From assembly GCF_000814765.1 (NCBI RefSeq), contig NZ_JWIC01000007.1, forward strand, positions 1,156,500 to 1,220,499: DNA of 64,000 nt, written 5' to 3'. The position numbers and the translations under genes were made by a program. Below are positions 28,618 through 37,932 of the stretch, piece by piece; position 1 is the first letter of the stretch, and each line of letters begins with the position of its first letter. The notes under the pieces are model-generated. The model searched no databases, was not told the DNA's origin, and was given only the letters and a program-made list of their open reading frames with translations. This DNA is from Pseudoalteromonas luteoviolacea (GTDB taxonomy: Bacteria; Pseudomonadota; Gammaproteobacteria; Enterobacterales; Alteromonadaceae).

Positions 28618-29073
28618 TTATTCAGCAGGTGCGACCCAGAGTACGCCGACGGACTTTTCGACGACCTTCACTTGCACGCCTTTTTCGATTTCTGTTTTAC
28701 TTTTCAATTGCCATTGAATACCTGAATATTGATAAAAGACGGGGCTTTCATTGTTCAGGTCTTGCTCCAGCGTAAAACTAATATCTGCAAAGTCACTGTC
28801 TACTTTTTTGCTATCTTGTTGTAACTGCATTGCTTTGAGTGGTTTCCATAACACACCAGCAAGTAAGGCTGTCAGCACACCATTTATCCATGCGGCATTT
28901 AATAAACTGGGCTCAACAAGCCCAAAGTACATAAATATACCGCTGGTGATGAGGGATAAACCTAAGAAAAACAGTACAAAGGTTGCAAACCCCAAGATAA
29001 TGACTTCAATGCAAAGTGCAACTAGGCCAAAGATGATCAGTGCTTGGGGTAGATTGTCAGTTATAAACGCCAT
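28618..29073 (-). CDS. NfeD-family membrane protein
   Basis: A 151-residue protein with two to three N-terminal membrane helices (residues 10-75) and a soluble C-terminal OB-fold-like domain (YSGIQWQLKSKTEIEKGVQVKVVE...GVLWVAP). NfeD proteins pair with stomatin/prohibitin (SPFH) proteins in membrane quality control. Here it follows the SPFH gene by three bases on the same strand, the usual ybbK-ybbL arrangement. Confidence 0.85.
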   Translation of the reverse strand: MAFITDNLPQALIIFGLVALCIEVIILGFATFVLFFLGLSLITSGIFMYFGLVEPSLLNAAWINGVLTALLAGVLWKPLKAMQLQQDSKKVDSDFADISFTLEQDLNNESPVFYQYSGIQWQLKSKTEIEKGVQVKVVEKSVGVLWVAPAE

Positions 29074-29076
29074 AAC

Positions 29077-30030
29077 TTACCCATTTCTCTTGCTATTTAA
29101 TGTGTTAATTATAGACATTCCCTGAGCGACAAGAGAGCTCGCATCAGTGCCGTTGTCAGGAAGTAAGACAACGGAAGACTCTTTTGCGATGGCTTCTTTC
29201 GCAGAGATTGCCTTAGTGGCTAAATCAAGTTGTATGGCTTTTTGACCTTCTTCAGTATTGGCGGCCTCACCGACTTTTTTAAGTGCATCAGCTTGTGCTT
29301 CTGCGACGGCAATAATGGCTTTGGCTTCACCTTCCGCTTTGAGAATTTGCTCGGCTTTTTCAGCTTCAGCGGCGAGTACTTGGGCTTGCTTTTTACCCTC
29401 AGCAACATTGATTTCGGCTTGACGGTCACCTTCAGACTCTAAAATTTGTGCGCGCTTAACACGCTCTGCTTTCATTTGCGCTTCCATGGCTTCCATCACT
29501 GAATTTGGTGGCACAATATCTTTGATTTCATAACGCAGGACTTGAATACCCCAAGGTTCAGAGGCCGCATTGATGGCCGTTACTATATTGGTATTGAGCA
29601 TGTCACGTTCTTCAAACGTTTTGTCCAACTCCATTTTACCCAGCTCACTACGCATGGTCGTTTGCGCTAATTGTGTTACCGCAAACACATAATCATCGAC
29701 GCCGTATGTTGCTTTGTATGGATCAAGGACTCTGAAATAAAGTACTCCGTCTACCACAAGCGAGATGTTATCGCGGGTGATCGCTGATTGAGAAGGCACA
29801 TCAGTCGCTTGTTCTTTTAAGCTTCTATCGGCAGCGACTTGATCGATAAAGGGGATGATAAAGTTTAAACCAGCTTCTTTAGTAGATTGGTATTTACCAA
29901 AACGCTCAATGATCCAAGCGCGATTTTGCGGTACAAACTTGATTGAACCTTTTAAGATAAAAATGACGAAAATCAGCAATACTGCTTCGATGGTGAACAA
30001 AAAGTTCAGTATTGTGGTAACTGGATCCAT
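29077..30030 (-). CDS. qmcA: SPFH/stomatin-like protein
   Basis: A 317-residue protein. One N-terminal membrane helix (residues 8-28) is followed by the SPFH/band-7 domain (VPQNRAWIIERFGKYQSTKE, then DRSLKEQATDVPSQSAITRD) and a long alanine/glutamate-rich coiled coil (residues 190-270). It is close in length and sequence pattern to QmcA of Escherichia coli, which forms cage-like microdomains with FtsH. It is the first gene of a two-gene operon with nfeD. Confidence 0.85.
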   Translation of the reverse strand: MDPVTTILNFLFTIEAVLLIFVIFILKGSIKFVPQNRAWIIERFGKYQSTKEAGLNFIIPFIDQVAADRSLKEQATDVPSQSAITRDNISLVVDGVLYFRVLDPYKATYGVDDYVFAVTQLAQTTMRSELGKMELDKTFEERDMLNTNIVTAINAASEPWGIQVLRYEIKDIVPPNSVMEAMEAQMKAERVKRAQILESEGDRQAEINVAEGKKQAQVLAAEAEKAEQILKAEGEAKAIIAVAEAQADALKKVGEAANTEEGQKAIQLDLATKAISAKEAIAKESSVVLLPDNGTDASSLVAQGMSIINTLNSKRNG

Positions 30031-30179
30031 AAGAAAATACTCCTTTTTTATGCAATTGCTATAACAATAGCATGATGTTGACTAGAGTTAAATTGGACAG
30101 GCTTGTTGTCATTTTTTTGTTATACAGTTTACCTAACATAGATACTAAGAGTAGTTTTAACTTTACGAGGCACAGAGAA

Positions 30180-30800
30180 ATGAGTGCGCAGTACTATGAG
30201 CAAAATGCATTAAAGCTAGCAAAGCTATATCAGTCAGACAACTTTGAGTCATTACATGCCAATTGGTTGACCCATTTAATTCCATATTTACGAAAGCAAA
30301 CAGTACAGTTTTTGGATATTGGTGCGGGGGCTGGACGAGACGCTAAGTTTATCGTCGAGCAAAACCAAGAAGCTGAAGTGGTCGCTGTGGAACCTGTTAG
30401 CTCGCTCAACAGATTAGGGCAAGCTTATACTAGGGAGCTTCCTATCACTTGGTTACGAGATGAGTTACCTTGTCTTTATGAGGTAAAAAAACGATACGAA
30501 TCTTTTGATGTAATTTTGGTGAGTTCTGTTTTTAATTATTTGGACGACAGCGCTTGTGTTCAAGCGCTGATCACAATTAGGCACTTACTGAAGCCGCAAG
30601 GCTTGTTAATTGTAAAGCTCCGTCATTGCGAAGATCGCGTGCATTTAACTCAGCGTGGCCTAAGTAATATCAATGCTGAAGTACTCATTGCCATGGCCGA
30701 CAGTGCTGATCTCACTCTAGAGCTTTTGACTGATCTTGAGCCAGATGCACAAGGCAGAGCCCATACAACTTGGCAAACGTTATTATTTAAGCCGACATAG
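30180..30800 (+). CDS. Class I SAM-dependent methyltransferase
   Basis: A 206-residue protein. Motif I is FLDIGAGAGRDAKFI (residues 45-60), followed by the VVAVEPVSSLNRLG acidic loop and VILVSSVFNYLDD. It is a small-molecule or protein methyltransferase of the Methyltransf_11/25 type. An open frame extends to 30072, but the conserved N terminus MSAQYYEQNALKLAKLY begins here; the ribosome site is weak (GAGG 12 bases away). The substrate is unknown. Confidence 0.75.
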   Translation: MSAQYYEQNALKLAKLYQSDNFESLHANWLTHLIPYLRKQTVQFLDIGAGAGRDAKFIVEQNQEAEVVAVEPVSSLNRLGQAYTRELPITWLRDELPCLYEVKKRYESFDVILVSSVFNYLDDSACVQALITIRHLLKPQGLLIVKLRHCEDRVHLTQRGLSNINAEVLIAMADSADLTLELLTDLEPDAQGRAHTTWQTLLFKPT

Positions 30801-30830
30801 CTGCATGATATATATAGCATTAGTATAAAA

Positions 30831-31271
30831 CTATATCGCGAGTATCTCTTTTTGGTTACTCGCTGACCATACTTTATCTGCGGCCTGTTGTTGGTCCAGC
30901 CAAACATAGTCAGTGTGCTCTTCATCACACAAGGTAACTTGGATATCATTGGGGACGCACACGCTGAAGACATGTTCACAATTAATGAGCGCGTTACTTT
31001 CGTAGCGATAGCGCCATTGTGGCCTAATCTCATAATGATTGATGACGTCGTGTGATTTAATGTTTAGTCCTAGGGTGTGTGCATCAATACCCGTTTCTTC
31101 CTTAAGTTCCCGATAAGCCGTTGTTAACGGCTGCTCTCCACGGTCGACCCCGCCAGTTACAGATTGCCAAAAATCAGGGTCATCTTTTCTTTGTAGAATT
31201 AAAAATTGTTTATTTTGATTGTATATAACGACGAGTACAGAAATGGGTTGGCGTAACATTATATTTTCCAT
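30831..31271 (-). CDS. nudB: Dihydroneopterin triphosphate diphosphatase (Nudix)
   Basis: About 146 residues. Beginning with RQPISVLVVIYNQNKQFLIL, it has the Nudix box GGVDRGEQPLTTAYRELKEE (GxxxxxExxxxxxxREUxEE pattern) and DDPDFWQSVTGG, a hallmark of NudB. The enzyme removes pyrophosphate from dihydroneopterin triphosphate in folate synthesis. The start could be the ATG at 31271 or at 31259; the latter has GGAAAA upstream. A longer frame to 31406 crosses a minus-strand terminator hairpin and is unlikely to be translated. Confidence 0.82.
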   Translation of the reverse strand: MENIMLRQPISVLVVIYNQNKQFLILQRKDDPDFWQSVTGGVDRGEQPLTTAYRELKEETGIDAHTLGLNIKSHDVINHYEIRPQWRYRYESNALINCEHVFSVCVPNDIQVTLCDEEHTDYVWLDQQQAADKVWSASNQKEILAI

Positions 31272-31340
31272 GAGGATGTGTACCAAATTATTATAACAAA
31301 TTGATACGCAGGAAGGGGGAGTTAAGGTTATAAAACAATA

Positions 31341-31365
31341 AAAAAAAGGCAGGCAAACGCCTGCC
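31341..31365 (-). terminator. Minus-strand hairpin upstream of nudB
   Basis: GGCAGGC/GCCTGCC stem, loop AAAC, followed on the minus strand by seven T. No obvious gene lies upstream on that strand, so it could end a small RNA or attenuate the nudB leader. Confidence 0.75.
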
Positions 31366-31927
31366 CAATCTCCAATAGCAATAATCTTTGCCAAGGAAAT
31401 ACCCAATAAACCAATATCCTTATCAGTAAGCTCTACTTCTCGGGAGTTCTAGGAGTCACTTAAAAAGGTGGTGTCTCCAAAGGAACAACTTCATCCTACA
31501 TGGATGTTTTTAAAATGTAAACCATTTTGGGGTAAAAAATTGTAAATGTGTACATTTTGTGTTTTTTGTTCTTTTTTGTTGTATTTTTATGCGTTTTTTC
31601 ATATGGGTTGAAAAAATCTATTATTTACAGTGCTATAAAAATACTCAAAGTAAGATTGTTACAGTTGGTACATTTATTGGGTACTTAACTGTGTTTGTAT
31701 GGTAATGAAAAATAAGGGTTAAATTTTATTGGGGATATTTATGTTTGTATTAATTATTTTATTTTGTTAAATAATTGTGTTTTAACTTGGTGTCGTAGGG
31801 GCCAATTTAAGCGCACTAGATGCTTGCAAGGCAGGCTGTGAGCCAGCGCAGAAATTCTGTGGTCTAGCTTGGTTTTCAGTATGTTCTATACCATGCTTAA
31901 ACTAGAACATGAAAAAATACAGACACT
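31366..31927. other. Intergenic region with terminators on both strands
   Basis: About 560 bases without a supported protein gene. It holds a minus-strand 12-codon frame (ATGAAGTTGTTCC..., ending in TGA), a GGAGTCAC/GTGTCTCC imperfect repeat near 31451-31478, and a plus-strand hairpin CATCC/GGATG with five T at 31492-31511. The rest (31512-31927) is very AT-rich. A small RNA on one strand is possible but not proven. Confidence 0.35.
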
Positions 31928-32974
31928 ATGTTTATCGCATTTTGGTTATCTGTGGTTGTTGTGATGTCGCCGAGCGAAATGTTCATGACCCTCAATAAAT
32001 TAAAAGAACTGAATAGTAAAAACCCACAACAAGCTGCGCAGGTTTTTCGATCTGTGCGTTTACGGTTACCCAAAAAACCTAGCAGAGGTTTACTCGAGCT
32101 ATATTTGGTCGGATTAGAGTCTGGCGTGAGAGTCAATGATGCTGACGTAGTACAGCATATTGTGTCGATCCTTGAAGGAGAAAGCTGGCGTGATACTGTG
32201 GAAGGCGCAGAGCTTGATATTGCCACAGCTGTGGCAATTTACCATCGCCGAATCTTCGATTATGCGTATGCTGAAACATTAAATGAATGTGCTATTTCGT
32301 ATGCCGCTGATCCGAAAGAGTTTGCAAGAGTCGCAAACAATATGGCTGTTGTGTATCGATATAGTGGTCAACCAAAGAAAGCGCAAAATATATTAAAAGA
32401 GTCTTTAATGTTGGCCGAAGACAGAGAGGTTGTCGCAAATATCAAAAACAACCTAGGCAACATCTATTTTGACCAAGAAAAATACCGTCATGCGCAACTG
32501 ATGTATATTCGGGCCTTTCGCTTTCATTCTGAAGTAGGGCAGGCGGGTTATGCTGCGGGAACGGGGCTTAATTTATTAAATACACAGATATTTTTGGGTG
32601 ATTGGCCAAGCTTTGAACGGTATCAATCGTCAGTCGCACTGGAAGTTAAGCACAGTGGACAACAGGCTTTTAGGTTGTTTTATATGTGGCAAAGCTATCT
32701 CAATGATCACGTTAACAAACATGCGCTTTTAGACGATGACAGGGTCAATGCGTTAGTTGAATCAATACCAATATTGCTAAAGAGTGAGTTAGGCCCATCA
32801 CTTTCACACTATTCGGGTCTTTTCAAAAACGCAGTGTTGCAAAGCAAGCTTGATGAACAGTTAACTAAAACACCAGATATCAAGGGGATGAGTGAACCAA
32901 ATGGCATCAGAATTAAGCTCGAAAAGCTCTGTACGACCAGAATAATTGCAAAAAAATACTTTTCTAATCGTTAA
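31928..32974 (+). CDS. TPR-repeat protein
   Basis: A 348-residue protein with a short hydrophobic N terminus (FIAFWLSVVVVM). At least three tetratricopeptide repeats lie around residues 100-210 (NNMAVVYRYSGQPKKAQNIL, NNLGNIYFDQEKYRHAQLMY). TPR arrays bind partner proteins. The N terminus may be an anchor or the start may be internal (M at residue 13 or 18). No partner is obvious; the M6 protease gene follows in the same orientation after 74 bases. Confidence 0.7.
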   Translation: MFIAFWLSVVVVMSPSEMFMTLNKLKELNSKNPQQAAQVFRSVRLRLPKKPSRGLLELYLVGLESGVRVNDADVVQHIVSILEGESWRDTVEGAELDIATAVAIYHRRIFDYAYAETLNECAISYAADPKEFARVANNMAVVYRYSGQPKKAQNILKESLMLAEDREVVANIKNNLGNIYFDQEKYRHAQLMYIRAFRFHSEVGQAGYAAGTGLNLLNTQIFLGDWPSFERYQSSVALEVKHSGQQAFRLFYMWQSYLNDHVNKHALLDDDRVNALVESIPILLKSELGPSLSHYSGLFKNAVLQSKLDEQLTKTPDIKGMSEPNGIRIKLEKLCTTRIIAKKYFSNR

Positions 32975-33048
32975 TATAGTTTGAAATTGGTTAAAAAAAG
33001 GTCAATAATCTAGTTTCCTAAATCGGAAAACATGTAAAGGAAACTATA

Positions 33049-34934
33049 ATGAAGTTAGTAAAATCTCTGGCGGCTGTCTCGTCGCTTATGATCCCCACGC
33101 TTTCACTGGCGGCAATTCCATATCAAAATGAGGAATACCAATTCACTCAGCCTAATGGCGAAGTCATTTCGATATTTTTGCAGGGAAATACGTACTATGC
33201 AGAACAAAGAACCCGTGATGGTAGGTTAGTCATATTTGATAAAAGCAAAGGCGGTATGGTTTACGCGTCGGTTAATAAATCAGGCACTGATTTTGTCTCA
33301 TCTGGTATTTTGGTCTCTCAACAGTCTGACATGGCGCTGAGCACGTCACAGATTAATGCTGAACAAGCCAGTGGGTTATCTACCGAAGCAATTCAAAACT
33401 TAGTGGTGCAAAAGCAAAATGAACTTCTGCCTGCTTTGGAAAGCCCTTTGCTTGTGCATACTCAAACTGCTGATATGAGTACGCAGGTTGCTGGTAATAT
33501 CAAAGGACTGACCATTATCATCGACTTTCCAGATGAGAGAGGCAGTATAACAAAGTCACAGGTAGAGCGGTTTCTAAATGATAGAAATTATACTGAATTT
33601 GGTAATGCACAGTCTGTACGCGGTTACTTTTTAGAAGTATCAGATAATAAACTGGATTATACCAATACGGTGACAGCTTATTACACGGCCAAAAAAATAA
33701 GTCTTACTATGCGGATTCTAGTCTGAGCTCCACTGTACGTTCACAAGAGTTAATAAAAGAGGCGCTAGATTGGCTGGAGTATCAACAGGGGTTTGATTTT
33801 TCCACGCTTTCTACAAATGGTAGTAGTCAAATACGTGGCTTAAATATTTTCTATGCAGGCAACTCAGACAGTGCTTGGTCTAAAGGGTTGTGGCCTCACA
33901 TGGCGAGATTAAGCCCGCGCTTTTGTGCAGATGGCGTGTGTACGGACAGGTATCAAATTACAGATATGAGAGCCAGTTTATCAATTGGTACATTTGTTCA
34001 CGAATCGGGACACCTGATCACAAATTGGCCTGATTTATATGACTATGACGGCAGCTCTCACGGATCGGTAGCAAGTTACGGTGTGATGGGGTTCGGTGCG
34101 ATTGGTACAACCAATAAATTTAGACCGACTCCACCTGTTGCGCACTTTAGAGCCATTGCCGGTTGGGATACAGTGACTGAGCTAAACCCTGCCATTGATG
34201 CAAATGCGCCAACAGGGACACTCACTCATACGTCAGGTAGCCACACTTCATACAAGTGGACTAACCCAAGCAATCGAAATGAAGCCTTTTATATTGAGGC
34301 AATTCATCAGTCAGGTCAAAACACGGAACAGCCAAGTCAAGGCCTTGCAATTTGGCACGTTGATACGCGCGGTAGTAACTCCAATGAATGGTTCCCTTAT
34401 ATTCAGATGGAACATGCAGACGGAAATCGTGACCCCGAAAATAATCGCAATAGAGGTGACGGTACAGATTTATTTGTAGCTAATGGCGAGTTTAGCAACT
34501 TATATCCAAACAGTTTGTCATCGAAAGGGACTAACTCTCTGTGGTGGAATGGTGCGGATTCTGGGTTGGCTATTTCAAGTATCTCAGCGCCTGCTCAGAC
34601 GATTTCGTTTAATCTTGAGTCAAACGTTGTCGAGCCACCTAAAGGAGATACATATCGAGGAACACTCAGTGATAAAGGGCAACAGATCCAACCTAATGGC
34701 AGTTGGTTCCAATACTCTGGTGGGACGATTAAGCTCGATTTAACCGGTCCGAACAATGCGGACTTTGATTTGAAGTTAGAGCGTTGGCAAGGTGGACGAT
34801 GGACTCAAGTGTCTATTTCAGAAACGCCGACGTCGGTTGAATCTATCTCCTATACAGCTGCAAGCGGATATTACCGCATAGTTGTGTATTCATACTCTGG
34901 CGCAGGGGATTACACTTTAACTGTTAATAAGTAG
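33049..34934 (+). CDS. M6-family zinc metalloprotease (immune inhibitor A-like), interrupted by one frameshift
   Basis: Two frames join to about 628 residues. The first encodes a signal peptide (to about residue 22), a propeptide-like segment and the start of the M6 domain (GLTIIIDFPDERG). The second carries the zinc site VHESGHLI (HExxH) and a C-terminal pre-peptidase-like beta domain ending DYTLTVNK. The break is at seven A residues (33691-33697); an eighth A restores TAKKNKSYYADSS with no other change. M6 proteases are secreted virulence or nutrient enzymes. The active-site half and the signal peptide are separated if the frameshift is real. AAGGAAA precedes the start. Confidence 0.8.
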
Positions 34935-35237
34935 TGACTTAACAGAATAGCTCACAATCATACGTGGACTGGGTGTTTGACACTAGGTCCACTTTGTAAC
35001 TTTTACCTACATAATTTTCATATCAATATTTCGTGCACATTTCCTTGATACACCTCAATAAAGCGAGCAGGTAGTCCGCATTTACATTGTGCGATCAATA
35101 TAAACGAATCTCACAAGTTAAAATTTAGTGAATTATTTGTTTGATCTGAAATTGAAAATCATTATCATTATTACCTGTAAAGGGGACTTTGCAGTATATA
35201 GCGTGCTTTTTACACACAAAATGATTAAGGAGTAATT
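34935..35237. other. Promoter region of the Fur-boxed cassette
   Basis: About 300 bases. A GTGGAC/GTCCAC hairpin (34963-34991) may end the M6 protease transcript. The rest is AT-rich up to the Fur box and the AAGGAG ribosome site. Confidence 0.5.
35148..35166. promoter_or_regulatory. Strong candidate Fur box of the five-gene cassette
   Basis: By eye, 16 of 19 positions match the classical Fur consensus, including the whole right half AATCATTATC. A further ATTA unit follows, giving a longer hexamer array up to about 35172. It ends 71 bases before the first gene of the cassette. Confidence 0.75.
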
Positions 35238-36251
35238 ATGTCTCGTAGATTTTTATTGACTGGCGCGACCGGTGTCGTGGGGCTCTCAATGATAGAGCTG
35301 TTATCACCAAATGATGAGATTGTTATTCTAGTAAATCAACGATCTTTTAGTGAGTTACCTCAAGGGGTAAGTCAGCAAATTCAGGGTGATATCCGTAAAG
35401 CCAACTTTGGCTTAAATGATGAGCAAGTTGCTCAACTCAAAGGTATTGATTGCATAGTGCACAGTGCAGCATTGACCGACTTCACAGCCGATCCAGACGT
35501 ACTGGCCGGCATTAATGTGGCAGGGCTCAAACATGCTATTGAATTGTCTGAACGTTTAGATGTGCCATTGATCCATATAAGTACCGCATTTGTGAAAGGT
35601 CGAAATGGTCATGATTTTAATAATTATGAGCAAAGTAAGCGCGAAGCAGAAGCCTGCCTAAGTGACAACATTACCGTTGTACGTCCCTCTGTCATTATTG
35701 GTGACAGTACCCTTGGTTTGATGCCAAAAAAGCAGGGTTTGCATAATATGCTTAAACTAGCGACGAAGGAAGTTATCCCGATCGTACCTGGAGATGCAAA
35801 CACGCTGGTTGATGTGATCCCGCGTGATATTGTCGCTAAATGTATTTTGACGATAGTGGATAAAAAACTATCGGGAGAGTTTTGGTTAACAGCGGGCACT
35901 TTGGCTAAAACGTTAGGCGATTTGCTTACACTTGGCGAAGATGATGATATCACATCACGTTACGATGTGCGTTTTAAAGCCCCTAAATTGATGAGCCCGA
36001 CCACATTTGAGAGGCTGGTTAAGCCTGTGTTTATGCCTGCGCTACCAAAGCGGTTTAAACGCATGTTTGAAGAAACTTCTATTTATTTAAAATATCTTGA
36101 TATGTCAGAAGGGTTTCAATCTGATGTTCCCCAACTCGCTGAAGTTGCAGGCGAATGCTATCAGTTTGATGTACGTCATACGTTAGCTAAAAACTTGGTT
36201 GCCTACGATCATCAGCACCCTTTGATTGCTGAGCTTTCAGGAGCGCAGTAA
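35238..36251 (+). CDS. Extended SDR / thioester-reductase-like NAD(P)-dependent enzyme
   Basis: A 337-residue protein. TGATGVVGLSMIELL at residues 7-21 is the nucleotide-binding site, and YEQSKREAE supplies YxxxK. It resembles the NAD-dependent epimerase/thioester-reductase domain (PF07993-type) that releases carrier-bound acyl groups as aldehydes, or a nucleotide-sugar epimerase. No carrier protein is visible nearby, so the substrate is open. It is the first gene of the cassette, starting after AAGGAG and downstream of the Fur box. Confidence 0.75.
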   Translation: MSRRFLLTGATGVVGLSMIELLSPNDEIVILVNQRSFSELPQGVSQQIQGDIRKANFGLNDEQVAQLKGIDCIVHSAALTDFTADPDVLAGINVAGLKHAIELSERLDVPLIHISTAFVKGRNGHDFNNYEQSKREAEACLSDNITVVRPSVIIGDSTLGLMPKKQGLHNMLKLATKEVIPIVPGDANTLVDVIPRDIVAKCILTIVDKKLSGEFWLTAGTLAKTLGDLLTLGEDDDITSRYDVRFKAPKLMSPTTFERLVKPVFMPALPKRFKRMFEETSIYLKYLDMSEGFQSDVPQLAEVAGECYQFDVRHTLAKNLVAYDHQHPLIAELSGAQ

Positions 36252-36252
36252 C

Positions 36253-37476
36253 GTGAGAGAGGAAACACTCGAACTACTCAAAGCCCACAGTAATCGTTCA
36301 AAAGCGCGGTTGTCTAGCATGATGAATTTGCCCATTGAACACAGTGCACACGGTGCCGAAATCGTCGATGAAAATGGGAAAACCTACTTAGATTTTGGTG
36401 GTTTTGGGGTATTTATTTTAGGTCATAAACATCCTCAGGTGGTTGCTGCGGTAAAGTCTCAATTGGACATCATGCCTATGAGTTCGCGCACTCTGGTGAG
36501 CCCTAATTTAGCGACTGCCAGTAAAAAGCTGATAGATATATGCCCCGATGCAATTCAATATGCCTTTTTTACTAATTCTGGCGCGGAGTCGACAGAGCTT
36601 GGTTTGAAGCTTGCCAGAGCCAATGGCTGTAAACATATTATTGCGGTCACGGGCAGTTATCATGGCAAGTCATTAGGTGCTTTATCGGTGACACATCGTG
36701 ATGAATTCCGTACGCCATTTGCGCCTTTGTTTGACAATGTGGAGTTTGTTGAGCGTGATAATGTTGAGGCCTTAAAAGCCGCATTTACCAAGTACAAAGC
36801 GCCTGTCGCGTTCATCACTGAGCCTGTACAAGGTGAGGGCGGTGTTTACGCCTTGAGCTATGAATTTTTGCATACTGCCAAGCAATTATGCGAACAATCA
36901 AAGGGACTCTTTATCTGTGATGAGATCCAGTCAGGGCTGGCGCGTACAGGCACCATGTGGGCGATCGATAAACATAATATTGTGCCTGATGTGATGTTAG
37001 TCGGCAAAGGGCTCAGTGGTGGCGTGATACCGTGCGCTGCGGTAGTTGCAACCGAAGCGGCTTTTGCCCCTTTAAATAAGGATTTCATGCTGCATTCGAG
37101 CACCTTTGGTGGTTCACCCATTGCACTGAGTGCCGCTGAAGCAACCATTGACGTTTTAACATCACAAAACATAGCTGAGCGCTCAGCCTATTTAGGTAAA
37201 GAGATTGTTTGCAAATTAAATGAGATTGTCAAAGCACACAATGAAACTGCATCTCAGCAAATTATCATCCGTGGCGAGGGACTGTTGATCGGTATTGACG
37301 TTGGCACACCTGCGCGAGCAGGTCAGCTGACGCTGTCATTGTTAAATCAACAAATCCTAACCAGTCATTCACTCAGTAACGCATCCACTGTGCGCTTAAC
37401 ACCGTGCGCCTTTTTAACTGATGACCAGCTAGCACAGTTATATACCGCGTTTGAAAACGCAATAGACAAGATTTAA
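36253..37476 (+). CDS. Class III PLP-dependent aminotransferase
   Basis: A 407-residue protein with FTNSGAESTELGLKLAR, GSYHGKSLGALS, the PLP Asp in DEIQSGLARTG and the PLP Lys in VGKGLSGG. It belongs to the acetylornithine/4-aminobutyrate aminotransferase class (fold type I, class III), which converts an aldehyde or ketone to an amine. It starts at GTG one base after the previous stop, with AGGAG nine bases upstream. Downstream of a thioester-reductase-like enzyme, it could aminate the aldehyde product. That order is inference. Confidence 0.85.
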   Translation: MREETLELLKAHSNRSKARLSSMMNLPIEHSAHGAEIVDENGKTYLDFGGFGVFILGHKHPQVVAAVKSQLDIMPMSSRTLVSPNLATASKKLIDICPDAIQYAFFTNSGAESTELGLKLARANGCKHIIAVTGSYHGKSLGALSVTHRDEFRTPFAPLFDNVEFVERDNVEALKAAFTKYKAPVAFITEPVQGEGGVYALSYEFLHTAKQLCEQSKGLFICDEIQSGLARTGTMWAIDKHNIVPDVMLVGKGLSGGVIPCAAVVATEAAFAPLNKDFMLHSSTFGGSPIALSAAEATIDVLTSQNIAERSAYLGKEIVCKLNEIVKAHNETASQQIIIRGEGLLIGIDVGTPARAGQLTLSLLNQQILTSHSLSNASTVRLTPCAFLTDDQLAQLYTAFENAIDKI

Positions 37477-37485
37477 GGAAATACC

Positions 37486-37932
37486 ATGAGAGACGTAAAA
37501 TATACCCAAACTGTGAATGCTTCAGCAGAACAGGCATTCACTAAAATTGCCGATTTTAAATCGTTCGAAAGTCATTGTCAGGCTGTGATTTCGGTTGATG
37601 TGACTGAAATTAATGAGCGTGAGTCAGAGTCAACGTGGTTAGTCCATTTTCATGATGGCAAGATGTCTTGGCGTGAGCGTGACCTATTTAATAAAGACGC
37701 GCTTAAAATTGAATTTACGCAAATCGAAGGTGATGCGGATATTTTCGAGGGATTTTGGGCGATTGAGGCTGTGTCAGACACTGAATGTACGGTCACATTT
37801 GACGCACGCTTTTGTATGGGGATCCCGACACTTGCCGATATTTTAGAGCCAATCGCTGAGTCTGCGATTAAGCAAAATGTCGAACAGATGTTAAATGAAT
37901 TATTCGTCCCTCAGCAAGAGGCTGTTGCATGA
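37486..37932 (+). CDS. SRPBCC/aromatase-cyclase-like protein
   Basis: A 148-residue protein starting VKYTQTVNASAEQAFTKIAD with the HDGKMSWRERDL central strand of polyketide cyclase/dehydrase-like SRPBCC proteins. It probably binds or folds the pathway intermediate in a hydrophobic cavity. AAGGAAA precedes the ATG, and it overlaps the next gene by ATGA, so the two are translated together. No relation to the SRPBCC gene at 24094 is obvious beyond the fold. Confidence 0.72.
   Translation: MRDVKYTQTVNASAEQAFTKIADFKSFESHCQAVISVDVTEINERESESTWLVHFHDGKMSWRERDLFNKDALKIEFTQIEGDADIFEGFWAIEAVSDTECTVTFDARFCMGIPTLADILEPIAESAIKQNVEQMLNELFVPQQEAVA

Noticed and set aside
31272..31406. N-terminal extension of nudB to 31406
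   Set aside because: The extension passes through an intrinsic terminator on its own strand and adds residues absent from the NudB family.
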